Made by a program: the position numbers and the translations under genes. DNA of 64,000 nucleotides from a virus: positions 1-64,000 of IMG/VR virus record IMGVR_UViG_3300035666_000004. The stretch is one strand, 5' to 3'. The notes below the pieces were generated by a model. That model saw nothing but the letters and a program-made list of their open reading frames with translations. It ran no database searches and was not told the origin of the DNA. Positions 8,516 through 16,541 of the stretch are shown piece after piece; positions within the stretch are counted from its first letter, which is position 1, and every line of letters begins with the position of its first letter.

Positions 8516-8587
8516 TTAGGTTCAAAACTGATTATTATTTAATAAAACTATGCATTTATAAAGGAATTTTAAAATAAAAACTCGGTA

Positions 8588-8640
8588 TTGATATTGGTTT
8601 TGATATTGATAATGATAATGATATTGATAATGTATTGTAT
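8588..8640. repeat. TGATATTGATAATG direct repeats
   Basis: The 14-mer TGATATTGATAATG occurs exactly at 8601-8614 and 8619-8632. Partial copies (TTGATATTGG, GATAATGATAATG, AATGTATTG) fill the flanks. The tract is almost free of G:C except in the repeat G positions. It could be an unwinding element or a slippage-prone microsatellite. Confidence 0.65.
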
Positions 8641-8719
8641 TAGAATTTTTATTATAATATTATTTTTTTAAAACAGCCAAATCCTCAAATAAATTCAACA
8701 GCTCGTTCCGCCGCCGCCA

Positions 8720-8750
8720 GTTTTTGTAGTATATATCTTAGCAGGAGGTG
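8720..8750 (+). promoter_or_regulatory. groEL promoter element and ribosome binding site
   Basis: TTTTTGTAGTATATATCTTAGC precedes a strong GCAGGAGGTG ribosome site 5 bases before ATG 8753. GTAGTATATAT resembles the element before 15040 and the CAGTATATAT before 31636. No -35 box is evident. Confidence 0.5.
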
Positions 8751-8752
8751 TT

Positions 8753-10534
8753 ATGTCTTTATTTCAAGCATCAAAACCAAAATCGGCAGGAAAAGTTACG
8801 GTTCCATCCTCAAATCAATTATCTGAGGTAGTGTGTAAAACTCTTAATCATATGGCACAAATGGCAGGAGCAACTCTTGGTCCCGGCGGTAAACAAGTTT
8901 TGATTGAACGCGGTGAAATTGGCATGAAACCAATCTTAACAAAAGATGGTGTGTCTGTTATTAAATCCCTAGGGTATGATGGCGCGACTCAGCAATTAAT
9001 CCTTGAGGCTGCTAGAGATGCTGCAATCAGAACTGCTACAGAGGCAGGAGATGGTACGACTACTGCTACTGTACTTTCTGCTGCAATTACAAATGCTACT
9101 GCCCATGTTGTTGCTAATAACCCAAAAGTGTCCCCACAAAAAATAGTACGCGAATTACAAAAAATCGTCCCTGTGCTGATCAAGATGATTAGCGATCTTA
9201 AGATTGACGTTACTGGAGAGAATTACCAAGAAGTTCTGTTAAAAGTTGCCACTTTGTCGGCTAATGGTGATACTGAGTTATCTTCAAAAGTACTTGAAGG
9301 TTTAGATTTAGTTGGAGATGAAGGCGACCTCACAATAGTTGAAGGTACTGGAGAGAGCAGATACTCTATCAATAGAATTAACGGTTACACAGTAGATAGA
9401 GGTCTTGAGGAATCTTGCAGAAATCTAGCTCAGGGTTTTATTAATGACAAATCTGGAACAATGGTAGTACTGGATAATCCGATCTTTATCCTCTATGATG
9501 GTGTTATTAATGATTTTGGTCAAATTTTTGATGGACTTAGTAAATTAAATGCTACTTTGGAAGCTTCTGGTCGTCCAGATAGAAATGTAGTAGTAGTTGC
9601 TCATGGATTCGGCGAAATGGTATTAGGAGACCTTCACCATAACTGGAATCACCCGAAAGCTCCTCTTAAAGTTTACCCAATGCTAACTCCTGAAAAAGCA
9701 ATTGCTAATTGGAGAACACAATTTCTTTATGATTTACAGGCATACACAGGTGCAACTGTGTTCAATCCAGTTGATAGACCTGTAATAGATATTATACCAG
9801 AATCAGTTATTGAATCTAATAGAGCAACTCGCGTAGAAATATCTAGATTCAAATCAATGGTTTTTGCAAAAGAAGATGTTGATGCTGTAAGCATTCGCGT
9901 TGATGAGCTTAAATTTCAAAAAAATGCTCCAGAAAGCGAATATGAGCTTAATGACTTAAATGTTAGAATCGGTAAGTTAACATCTGGAATTGTTAGACTT
10001 GAAATATTTGGCCCTAGCTCTGGCGAAACTAGAGAGAAACGTGATAGAGCTGAAGATGCTTGGATGGCATTAAAAGGCGCTACTAAATATGGAGCAGTTC
10101 CTGGTGGAGGGTATGTACTTGTAAGACTGGCTGCTGCATTACAATTACAAGTAGATAAAATTCCACCGTCTGCTAAAAAATATGCTTATCAAATTCTTGC
10201 AGAAGCTTTATTAGAGCCAGTTAAATTATTATATAAAAATTATGGTTTTAATGATGAAGAAACTACTGAGCAAATATTTAAAATGTTAAATAATGACGAT
10301 CAAGCATACGACATTTTAGAAGAAATGTGGGTTCCAAAAGAACAATTATTAGATAGCGTTCCTGCTGTTAGCGAAGCGATCAGAAATAGTATTTCAATTG
10401 CTTCATTGCTCGGTACGTTAGGTGGCATAGTTGCATTTAAACGCGATTATGATTCTGATAAAGAAGAAGAAAGACTTATTCGCAATTTTGAAGCCTCTAT
10501 TGGCGAACGTGGTTCTTTAGCTCAAGGAGAATAA
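8753..10534 (+). CDS. GroEL-like chaperonin (HSP60)
   Basis: 593 aa, longer than E. coli GroEL (548). Family signatures: ATLGPGGKQV (40-49, ATP-binding loop), TKDGVSVIKSL (63-73) and AGDGTTTATVL (98-108, nucleotide site with catalytic Asp), plus GAVPGGGYVLVRLAA in the C-terminal equatorial domain. It lacks the Gly-Gly-Met tail of bacterial GroEL and ends RGSLAQGE. The middle (apical) region is strongly diverged. It probably folds phage proteins such as the head or tail subunits, with the GroES-like cap at 4075-4362. First gene of the rightward cluster. Phage GroELs are known but uncommon. Confidence 0.9.
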   Translation: MSLFQASKPKSAGKVTVPSSNQLSEVVCKTLNHMAQMAGATLGPGGKQVLIERGEIGMKPILTKDGVSVIKSLGYDGATQQLILEAARDAAIRTATEAGDGTTTATVLSAAITNATAHVVANNPKVSPQKIVRELQKIVPVLIKMISDLKIDVTGENYQEVLLKVATLSANGDTELSSKVLEGLDLVGDEGDLTIVEGTGESRYSINRINGYTVDRGLEESCRNLAQGFINDKSGTMVVLDNPIFILYDGVINDFGQIFDGLSKLNATLEASGRPDRNVVVVAHGFGEMVLGDLHHNWNHPKAPLKVYPMLTPEKAIANWRTQFLYDLQAYTGATVFNPVDRPVIDIIPESVIESNRATRVEISRFKSMVFAKEDVDAVSIRVDELKFQKNAPESEYELNDLNVRIGKLTSGIVRLEIFGPSSGETREKRDRAEDAWMALKGATKYGAVPGGGYVLVRLAAALQLQVDKIPPSAKKYAYQILAEALLEPVKLLYKNYGFNDEETTEQIFKMLNNDDQAYDILEEMWVPKEQLLDSVPAVSEAIRNSISIASLLGTLGGIVAFKRDYDSDKEEERLIRNFEASIGERGSLAQGE

Positions 10535-10535
10535 A

Positions 10536-10811
10536 ATGCCTTGGTTTACTTACAAATGCAAAGAACATGGAGAGTTCAAGGCATCACTATCTAAAAGAGA
10601 GCAGACTCAAAAATGTCCAGAATGTGATAACACTTGTTATTCTGTGATAAAGTCTGCTTCTATATCTATAGTTGAAAGATTAGATAATGGGGCAATGGCA
10701 AGAACAGTTGAAAGATTACACAACATTGAAGATATTATGAACGAAAGAGCTGATAAACATAGTGCAGAGAATAGTAGCCCAATAGAGGAGTTGGAAAATG
10801 AGCAAAATTGA
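10536..10811 (+). CDS. FmdB-like zinc-ribbon protein
   Basis: 91 aa. Residues 1-40 read PWFTYKCKEHGEF...QKCPECDNTCYSV, a short metal ribbon of CxxH and CPEC ligands as in FmdB-family regulators. The C-terminal half is acidic and probably disordered. AAGGAG precedes the ATG. It lies 1 base after groEL and overlaps the aminotransferase start by 14 bases. A small regulatory or adaptor protein is likely. Confidence 0.62.
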   Translation: MPWFTYKCKEHGEFKASLSKREQTQKCPECDNTCYSVIKSASISIVERLDNGAMARTVERLHNIEDIMNERADKHSAENSSPIEELENEQN

Positions 10812-11823
10812 TGTTGGTTTTGGCATACCGCTTTATATGCAACCATATTGGGATGAATCCGGAGAATATTTTCCTCACGCACTAGATAGCGTATTTATCA
10901 ATGAAGAGCTTAGCTATACTCATGGAGACATTGACGTATCTTTAGAGAATATAATTAGAATAACACACGAAATGGTCGGTAATGCTGTCACAGAAGGTTC
11001 TACTATAGTGGTAGGAAATGGCGCATCTCAAGTAATTTCTTCCGTAGGGTACGCTTCTAAAGCTTTGGGATATGATGATTTCAGCTTAAACGCACCGTTC
11101 TGGGGTAGATTAGAGTTTCTATTGACAGTTGGCCAAAAGGCGTATGATTTTACAAATGCTAAACCAAGAAAAACTCCTAAAAAACCAATATTTGATTTTG
11201 TAACTAGACCAAATAATCCGGATTCAAGTATGAGAGGGGCGGATGAATCCTTCTCGGTTGTTGACATGTGCTATAATTGGCCTCAGTACGTCCCTCAAGT
11301 AGAAAAAGGCGATTATGATGTTATGATTTTTAGCCTAGCGAAGGCTACAGGACATGCTGGAACAAGAATTGGCTGGGCAGTTGTAAAAGATCCAGAAGTT
11401 GCAGCAATAATGAAAGATTATATGGAGCTATCAACATGTGGAGTGTCGGTAGATTCTCAAAGAAAAGCTGATGGAGTCTTCACAAGAATCCTGTCTTTAT
11501 CAAGATTCTTTAAATCTCCGTTTGATTACGCAAAAGAAGAGCTATCATTAAGATGGGAAGTATTTAAAAATGGCGTAAAAGACAATACTGACTTTAAACT
11601 ACTAAATCAACATGGTATGTTTGCATTTTGTGAATTGTCATCTAATGATGAGCCTGTTGGTTTTATGGACAACAAATATGACTTAATAGTTACCCCAGGA
11701 AGAAATCTAGGATTGACAAGCGATTCAAATTGCTTTAGAATAAATCTTGGATGTTCTGAAGAGAACTTTACCAAAATGATGGGGTCTTTACGTGCAAATA
11801 AACCTAGTATCACTGGAAATTGA
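10798..11823 (+). CDS. PLP-dependent aminotransferase of the TAA1/alliinase type
   Basis: 341 aa, fold type I. The family string is clear: HEMVGNAVTEGSTIVVGNG near residues 61-79, RPNNPDSSMR (about 138-147), VVDMCYNWPQYVPQ (about 153-166), and MIFSLAKATGHAGTRIGWAVVKD with Lys182 as the expected Schiff-base lysine. These match plant tryptophan aminotransferase (TAA1) and alliinase C-terminal domains, where the string is SKxTGHAGxRxGWALVKD. Conserved sites are intact, so it is probably active. The substrate cannot be read from the sequence. It lies between groEL/zinc-ribbon and the Rad50-like gene and overlaps both neighbours, so it is expressed with DNA-processing genes. Confidence 0.85.
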   Translation: MSKIDVGFGIPLYMQPYWDESGEYFPHALDSVFINEELSYTHGDIDVSLENIIRITHEMVGNAVTEGSTIVVGNGASQVISSVGYASKALGYDDFSLNAPFWGRLEFLLTVGQKAYDFTNAKPRKTPKKPIFDFVTRPNNPDSSMRGADESFSVVDMCYNWPQYVPQVEKGDYDVMIFSLAKATGHAGTRIGWAVVKDPEVAAIMKDYMELSTCGVSVDSQRKADGVFTRILSLSRFFKSPFDYAKEELSLRWEVFKNGVKDNTDFKLLNQHGMFAFCELSSNDEPVGFMDNKYDLIVTPGRNLGLTSDSNCFRINLGCSEENFTKMMGSLRANKPSITGN

Positions 11824-13501
11824 AGGATTTAGAAGTTTTAGGCAATATACAAAGATTGATTTTCCTAAAAACGATTCCTTAGTACTTATTTCAGGTAAAT
11901 GGAAGGATACTGATGTTTCTTCCGGATCTGGAAAGTCTTCTATATTAGAAGCCATTGCATTCTGTCTTGATATTTCAACAGCAAGTGCTACCTCATTAAA
12001 AAATTGGGATTCTAAAAAGATGCTAGTCAAACTCACCTTGTCAAAAGGTGATGATATTATACAAATAACTAGAGATCCAAAGCTTTCTATATCTGTCAAT
12101 GGTGTTCCTTATGAAGGACTTGTAAAAGGCTCTAAGGAAAGATTGCAAGAACTATTAGGTGTTAATCCAGATATGCTTAAAACAATGACGTATAGAAAAC
12201 AACGAGTTGCAGGAAAAATAATAAGATCAACAGATTCACAAATAAAAGAGTTTTTAACCCAAACCCTTGGTTTAGATGAAATAGAAAATTTTATAGAAGA
12301 AAATTCAAAGCTGATTAATACTACCTCTAGATCTTTAGATATCATAAGAGCAAATTATGAGTCTGCAACAAAAAATTTATCAAGCAGCAATATATCAGAT
12401 GAAGAAATTCAATCATTGAAAAACGGCGTTATTGAAGCCGAAAGTACTTTTGAAAAATATAAAGATGACACTGCTAACAAAAATTTAACTACGGAAATCA
12501 ATAATTTAACAATTGAATATAAGAAAAGTATTGAAATAAAAAACAATGTTGAAAAAGCAAAATATTCTAATGATAATATTAAAAAAACAATTATTAATTT
12601 AATAAATGAAATAGAACACCTTTCAAAATCATCTTGCCCAACATGCCTTAGAGATTGGCAAGAATCCAAGCAATTGTTAGATATTAAAACAAAAGAAAAA
12701 GATGCTTTAATTTTAAAATTTCAAGATAATTTATCATATATCAAAGATTCAGAATCTGTAATTTCTAATTATTCCAAATTGGAATATAAAATAAATGAGT
12801 TAAATAAACAACTTGCGATGATATCAGCTCCAAAAAACATGGCGTACCAATCATTACTCAATGCTAAGTCAGCTTTATCTATGGGAATGTCAAAAAGAAA
12901 CTCATATATAGAACTAACAAATAGAGTTTCAGAATTATTTAACGAAGGCAGAATCAAGCAGCAAGAGTTAGAAGTGTTAGAATCAACTAACAAGCTTCTT
13001 GGCAGAACTGGATTTTTAGGCAATATTTTTGATGAAATTTTAGCCGACATTCAAATAAGAACAAATGATATGCTTTCAAATTTTCCAAATGCAAGTCAAT
13101 TTACGGTACAAATAAGCTCTACCAAAGAAGTTAAATCAAAGGGCACCACAAAAAAAGAAATATCTATTACCATAAATAACAATGGTAACGAAATCGGAAT
13201 AGATGACTTGTCAGGTGGTCAACAATCTGCTATAGAACTCTGCTCTGATTTAGCAGCCGCTGAGGTTATAAGAGCAAGATCTGGGTGCGGTTTAGGTTGG
13301 ATATGCCTAGACGAAGTTATGGACGGCTTAGGCGCTGTTGAAAAAGAGGCTGCTGTAAATATGATAAGACAGCGAGTTAAGGGCCTAGTATTAATGATTG
13401 AGCATTCAACTGAGATTAAAGAATCGTTTAATGAAGTAATAGAAATAGAGTTTTCCGGCAAAGAAAGCCGTTTAACTATAACAAATAATGTGGTATATTA
13501 G
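11792..13501 (+). CDS. SbcC/Rad50/gp46-like ATPase
   Basis: 569 aa with SMC-type layout. Walker A GSGKSS at 45-50; coiled coils from about 140; a zinc-hook CPTC at 282-285 in the middle; the ABC signature DLSGGQQS near 472; Walker B WICLDEVMDG; and a D-loop/H-loop region ending IEHSTE. It partners with an Mre11-type nuclease (3072-4082) to process ends for recombination-dependent replication. The start is GTG with GGGG 7 bases upstream, inside the aminotransferase gene. It is shorter than bacterial SbcC and close to T4 gp46 (560 aa). Confidence 0.88.
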   Translation: MQINLVSLEIEGFRSFRQYTKIDFPKNDSLVLISGKWKDTDVSSGSGKSSILEAIAFCLDISTASATSLKNWDSKKMLVKLTLSKGDDIIQITRDPKLSISVNGVPYEGLVKGSKERLQELLGVNPDMLKTMTYRKQRVAGKIIRSTDSQIKEFLTQTLGLDEIENFIEENSKLINTTSRSLDIIRANYESATKNLSSSNISDEEIQSLKNGVIEAESTFEKYKDDTANKNLTTEINNLTIEYKKSIEIKNNVEKAKYSNDNIKKTIINLINEIEHLSKSSCPTCLRDWQESKQLLDIKTKEKDALILKFQDNLSYIKDSESVISNYSKLEYKINELNKQLAMISAPKNMAYQSLLNAKSALSMGMSKRNSYIELTNRVSELFNEGRIKQQELEVLESTNKLLGRTGFLGNIFDEILADIQIRTNDMLSNFPNASQFTVQISSTKEVKSKGTTKKEISITINNNGNEIGIDDLSGGQQSAIELCSDLAAAEVIRARSGCGLGWICLDEVMDGLGAVEKEAAVNMIRQRVKGLVLMIEHSTEIKESFNEVIEIEFSGKESRLTITNNVVY

Positions 13502-13504
13502 GTT
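13471..13504 (+). promoter_or_regulatory. Promoter inside the end of the Rad50-like gene, leaderless geometry
   Basis: TTTAAC (13471-13476), a 17-base spacer ending TGTGG, then TATATT (13494-13499), and 5 bases to ATG 13505. The expected start point is the ATG. Confidence 0.6.
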
Positions 13505-13936
13505 ATGCAAAATAATAATATTGAATTCAAAGACTATATCCCAGAAGACGAAATGAGAAACTATTTCTCAATTATCGAAAAAGATAAAGATGTCTCCGTA
13601 TGCCTTTTAGCAAGTGCAGATGGGGCTGGTTCTTCTGTTTATATCGAAACTACAGCAGATAATGAATATATTGAAGGTGTGATTAAAGTGTTCTTAAATG
13701 CAACAGATATAAGACGATACGGCAAAACGGTTGCAATAGATGAGCATGTTGAAAACGATAGAGTTAGAAAATGGGAAATGCCGTACAGTTCATTCCTATC
13801 ATACATTAAAGAAATCAATGAAAAGCGTATTGCTAAAAACCAAAAAGGTATTAAAGCAGTAGCAACTATAATCTTAAATAATAAATTAGTTGACATAGAT
13901 GTAATTTATACACCAGAAAAAAATTTTAGTAACTAA
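13505..13936 (+). CDS. Hypothetical protein, 143 aa
   Basis: Not recognised. Mixed alpha/beta, soluble, with a central strand-rich stretch and basic helices near residue 110 (EKRIAKNQKG). No Shine-Dalgarno precedes the ATG; a -10 element ends 5 bases upstream, suggesting a leaderless message. Confidence 0.6.
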   Translation: MQNNNIEFKDYIPEDEMRNYFSIIEKDKDVSVCLLASADGAGSSVYIETTADNEYIEGVIKVFLNATDIRRYGKTVAIDEHVENDRVRKWEMPYSSFLSYIKEINEKRIAKNQKGIKAVATIILNNKLVDIDVIYTPEKNFSN

Positions 13937-13947
13937 AAGGAGGACTT

Positions 13948-14130
13948 TTGGAAGAATTAAAAATTTTAAGAAGCCAATTTCAAGAACAACTAGATGAAAC
14001 AGTTAAAAGTATTCAAAATTTAAATCAAAAATTGCAATCCGAAGGGGAAAAAGTCAACCAACTTAGAGGCGCTTTGTACGCATTGGATGTATTAGCTTCA
14101 AAACTTGAACAAGAAAAGAAAGAAGGTTAA
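13948..14130 (+). CDS. Small coiled-coil protein, 60 aa, TTG start
   Basis: Heptad-rich throughout (LDETVKSIQNLNQKLQ, LDVLASKLEQEKKEG). The start is TTG at 13948, supported by AAAGGAGG 5 bases upstream; no nearer ATG exists. It sits 2 bases before the next gene. Function unknown. Confidence 0.6.
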   Translation: MEELKILRSQFQEQLDETVKSIQNLNQKLQSEGEKVNQLRGALYALDVLASKLEQEKKEG

Positions 14131-14132
14131 TT

Positions 14133-14429
14133 ATGGCTAAAAAAGCAAAAAAGGGCCCAAAAGATTTATACGATAAGGTTAAGGATATTGATCCATATTT
14201 TGCGGAAGAAGCATATTCTGCAACAGACGAAAAATTAAATGAAAAAATGGCTGGTTTTAGCAAAACATTAACTGAGATTGAAGAAGCTAGAGATATGGAC
14301 GAATCTCTTAAACAATTAAGAGAACAATTAAAAGTTGCTGGTCAAACATATTCAGAGCCAATTAAGGGCATTAAACTTAAGCGCAAATTGGTATACAAGA
14401 TTCTTAAAGAGAGAGGCAAAGTACCTTGA
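14133..14429 (+). CDS. Hypothetical basic helical protein, 98 aa
   Basis: A lysine-rich start (AKKAKKGPKDL), then helical segments (AEEAYSATDEKLNEKM, SLKQLREQLKVAGQ) and a basic tail. No motif recognised. Its stop overlaps the TTG start of the resolvase-like gene, so it is probably cotranslated with it. Confidence 0.58.
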   Translation: MAKKAKKGPKDLYDKVKDIDPYFAEEAYSATDEKLNEKMAGFSKTLTEIEEARDMDESLKQLREQLKVAGQTYSEPIKGIKLKRKLVYKILKERGKVP

Positions 14430-15019
14430 AAATTTTAGGGTTAGATATGGCAACAAAAACTGGGTTTGCTATCATAGAAGATGGCAAACTCACGCACTAT
14501 GGCCTTCTCAAAGAAGAGAAGGTCAATTTGCCAGATTTGGCTGAAGACTTCTCATTCCTTAAAAGAGCTATTGGGGCTACGAAACAAATATCTGATCTGA
14601 TAAAAGAACACAAACCTGATAAAATTTTTATAGAACAAACAAATACTGGCAAATTCAGACAAAGCCAAAAACAACTAGAGATGCTACATTGTTGTTTTTT
14701 GCAAGAAATATTAAAGCTTGGCGAACATTATCCAAAAAACGTATTCTATGTAGATACCAGCAAATGGAGATCTGTATTAAAAATACGCCTATCTAAAGAA
14801 CAAAGAGAACACAATAAAAAGGTTAAAAATAGAGTAGCTAAAGGCAAAATCACAAGCAAGCACTTAGCGGTCCTGTGGGTAAATCAAACTTATGGACTAT
14901 CGCTTAAACAAAAAGATCACGATATCTGCGATGCAATATGCCTATCTTCATTTGGGTTATTAAAATCAAAAGAAGTAAAAAAAGATATAGATTTTGAAGA
15001 AATCCTCAAAATCAATTAA
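14426..15019 (+). CDS. RuvC-like Holliday junction resolvase (RNase H fold)
   Basis: 197 aa. Acidic catalytic positions of the RuvC superfamily: LGLDMATKTGFAI (Asp7), IFIEQTNTG (Glu about 72), and the C-terminal DHDICDAICL (two Asp near 165-169). This order is typical of phage RuvC-like nucleases that cut four-way junctions before packaging. The start is TTG at 14426, overlapping the previous stop, with an AGAGAGG site upstream. Confidence 0.75.
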   Translation: MKILGLDMATKTGFAIIEDGKLTHYGLLKEEKVNLPDLAEDFSFLKRAIGATKQISDLIKEHKPDKIFIEQTNTGKFRQSQKQLEMLHCCFLQEILKLGEHYPKNVFYVDTSKWRSVLKIRLSKEQREHNKKVKNRVAKGKITSKHLAVLWVNQTYGLSLKQKDHDICDAICLSSFGLLKSKEVKKDIDFEEILKIN

Positions 15020-15039
15020 AAAATATAGTATATATCAGT
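15018..15039 (+). promoter_or_regulatory. TATAGTATATATC promoter element, leaderless geometry
   Basis: TATATA (15029-15034) ends 5 bases before ATG 15040, with no Shine-Dalgarno between. Same spacing as the promoters before 5369 and 13505. Confidence 0.5.
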
Positions 15040-15870
15040 ATGAATAATTATAACAACTATAACAATAATTTTCTTGATAATGACAGTCAATACACTTCTT
15101 CTTCAAATGAAGTGTTTGAAGAAATTTATGAAGAATACGAAGAAGAAGTTGCAGAAGCAGAGGCCCAAGCGGTTGTCTTATCAGAAGCTTTAAAAAGAAT
15201 TCAACAAGCAAAGCTGTACGAAGCCTTATTAAATCATCAATTATTTTCACCAGGCTCTGCAAGTCCAGAAATTATCAAAATTGTATCTAAAGAATTCAAG
15301 GACTTCATCCTGTCTAGACTTGAGAACCTTCTTGGTATTAAATCTGATAAAACTCAAATTTCATCACAACAAGTATTTAATGATCAAGAAATTAATGCTT
15401 TAAAAGCAATTTCTAAAAGATTGATTGAAAAAGATAGCTTGCAACAGGTACAAACACAGCAAGTTCAGACAGCTCAGACTCAAACATCTGCTCAAGCAAT
15501 TTTAACTAATCAAGTTCCAGTAATTACACCAGTGCAGGCACAACCGGAAGCTATTTCCGAAGTTCAACAAACTGAACCTAAAAGAGTTATTAAGCGTGTG
15601 GTTAAGAAAGTTTCTAAACAACCACAACAAGAGTATGTAGAATCTGAAAAAACTAGAACACCAAGAGCTAAAACTCAAAATATTGGCGCAGTATCTGGAC
15701 AAGATCTTGGACAAGTATCTTCTCCAGAAAGACCACCAATGAAAATGCCGTCAGCATCTGAAATGGATGCAATAAATGCTAGACAGGCAGATTTCAATTC
15801 GTCTAGGTCAAGTGCTACTAATTTAGCTGGATCAAATTTAACAAGTTTAGTATCAAAATTAACAAAATAA
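15040..15870 (+). CDS. Hypothetical 276-aa low-complexity protein
   Basis: Not recognised. An Asn/Tyr-rich start (NNYNNYNNN), an acidic helix (residues 25-45), one compact helical region (about 60-135), then a long Gln/Thr/Val-rich disordered linker, a basic cluster (RVIKRVVKKVSKQ) and a Ser-rich tail. The layout suggests a scaffold or hub with a nucleic-acid-binding basic patch, but nothing more can be said. Confidence 0.6.
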   Translation: MNNYNNYNNNFLDNDSQYTSSSNEVFEEIYEEYEEEVAEAEAQAVVLSEALKRIQQAKLYEALLNHQLFSPGSASPEIIKIVSKEFKDFILSRLENLLGIKSDKTQISSQQVFNDQEINALKAISKRLIEKDSLQQVQTQQVQTAQTQTSAQAILTNQVPVITPVQAQPEAISEVQQTEPKRVIKRVVKKVSKQPQQEYVESEKTRTPRAKTQNIGAVSGQDLGQVSSPERPPMKMPSASEMDAINARQADFNSSRSSATNLAGSNLTSLVSKLTK

Positions 15871-15882
15871 CAAGGAGACCCT

Positions 15883-16524
15883 ATGAGTACATTACAAAAA
15901 TTAGAAGATGCGTTCGCGAAAATTAACGAATTACAAACAAAAATTACTCAACTTGAGCAAGAAAATGGACAAACAAAACAAGCTACTCAAAATATTATTA
16001 ATGCAATTAACTCTATCGTAGAAGGAGTTAACGGTAAAAATAGAGAATTATCTGAGATGGGAAATGCAACCATTAACAGATTAATGGGATTAGAGCAAGC
16101 TCATGCTGCTATCTCAAAAACAATTTCTGCTGTAGTGTCAGAATTGTCTGATTCTGGAAATTTAGATCAAAATTCAGTTATGACAAGACTTAGAAAATCT
16201 GACGAGGCTGCTGATAAATCTAGAATTGATCAAATGTTGCAATTAGGAGTTATCGCTGAATCAAATACAGTTAATTCTGACTCTTTAATCACTGTTAGCC
16301 AAACTTTTACACCAGAAGGAAAAGAAGCTACAGTTATTGCTGAATACAGATCTTATGAACTATCTAGCGAATTATTAGACGAAGCTGCAAGAGAGAAATA
16401 TGTTGGTAAAAACGTTGGCGATGTAGTAGAAATTGATGTAGATGGCGGTAAGTTATCAACTACAATTATTGGTTCATATAGCCTTGTAAATCAAGAAAAA
16501 ACAAGCGAAACAGTAGGCGCCTAA
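15883..16524 (+). CDS. Coiled-coil protein with FKBP/GreA-like C-terminal pattern
   Basis: 213 aa. Residues 1-40 are a heptad coiled coil; residues about 45-110 are helical. The C-terminal 75 residues contain EKYVGKNVGDVVEIDVDGG, a pattern shared by FKBP-like domains of GreA and trigger factor (xVGKxVGDxVExxxxGG). The resemblance is short and could be chance. Strong AAGGAG ribosome site. Confidence 0.5.
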   Translation: MSTLQKLEDAFAKINELQTKITQLEQENGQTKQATQNIINAINSIVEGVNGKNRELSEMGNATINRLMGLEQAHAAISKTISAVVSELSDSGNLDQNSVMTRLRKSDEAADKSRIDQMLQLGVIAESNTVNSDSLITVSQTFTPEGKEATVIAEYRSYELSSELLDEAAREKYVGKNVGDVVEIDVDGGKLSTTIIGSYSLVNQEKTSETVGA

Positions 16525-16541
16525 TTAGATCGGAGGTTCCT

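Larger units (their letters stand above)
8449..8720. other. Divergent intergenic region, candidate replication origin or control region
   Basis: About 350 bases without a gene lie between divergent operons, the longest gap in the window. It contains phased palindromes (8469-8515), AT-rich direct repeats (8588-8640), a run of A/T (8640-8672) and a short GC-rich tract of CCG repeats (8708-8718). Iterated protein sites beside an AT-rich stretch are typical of phage origins. No ORF is supported here. Confidence 0.45.
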
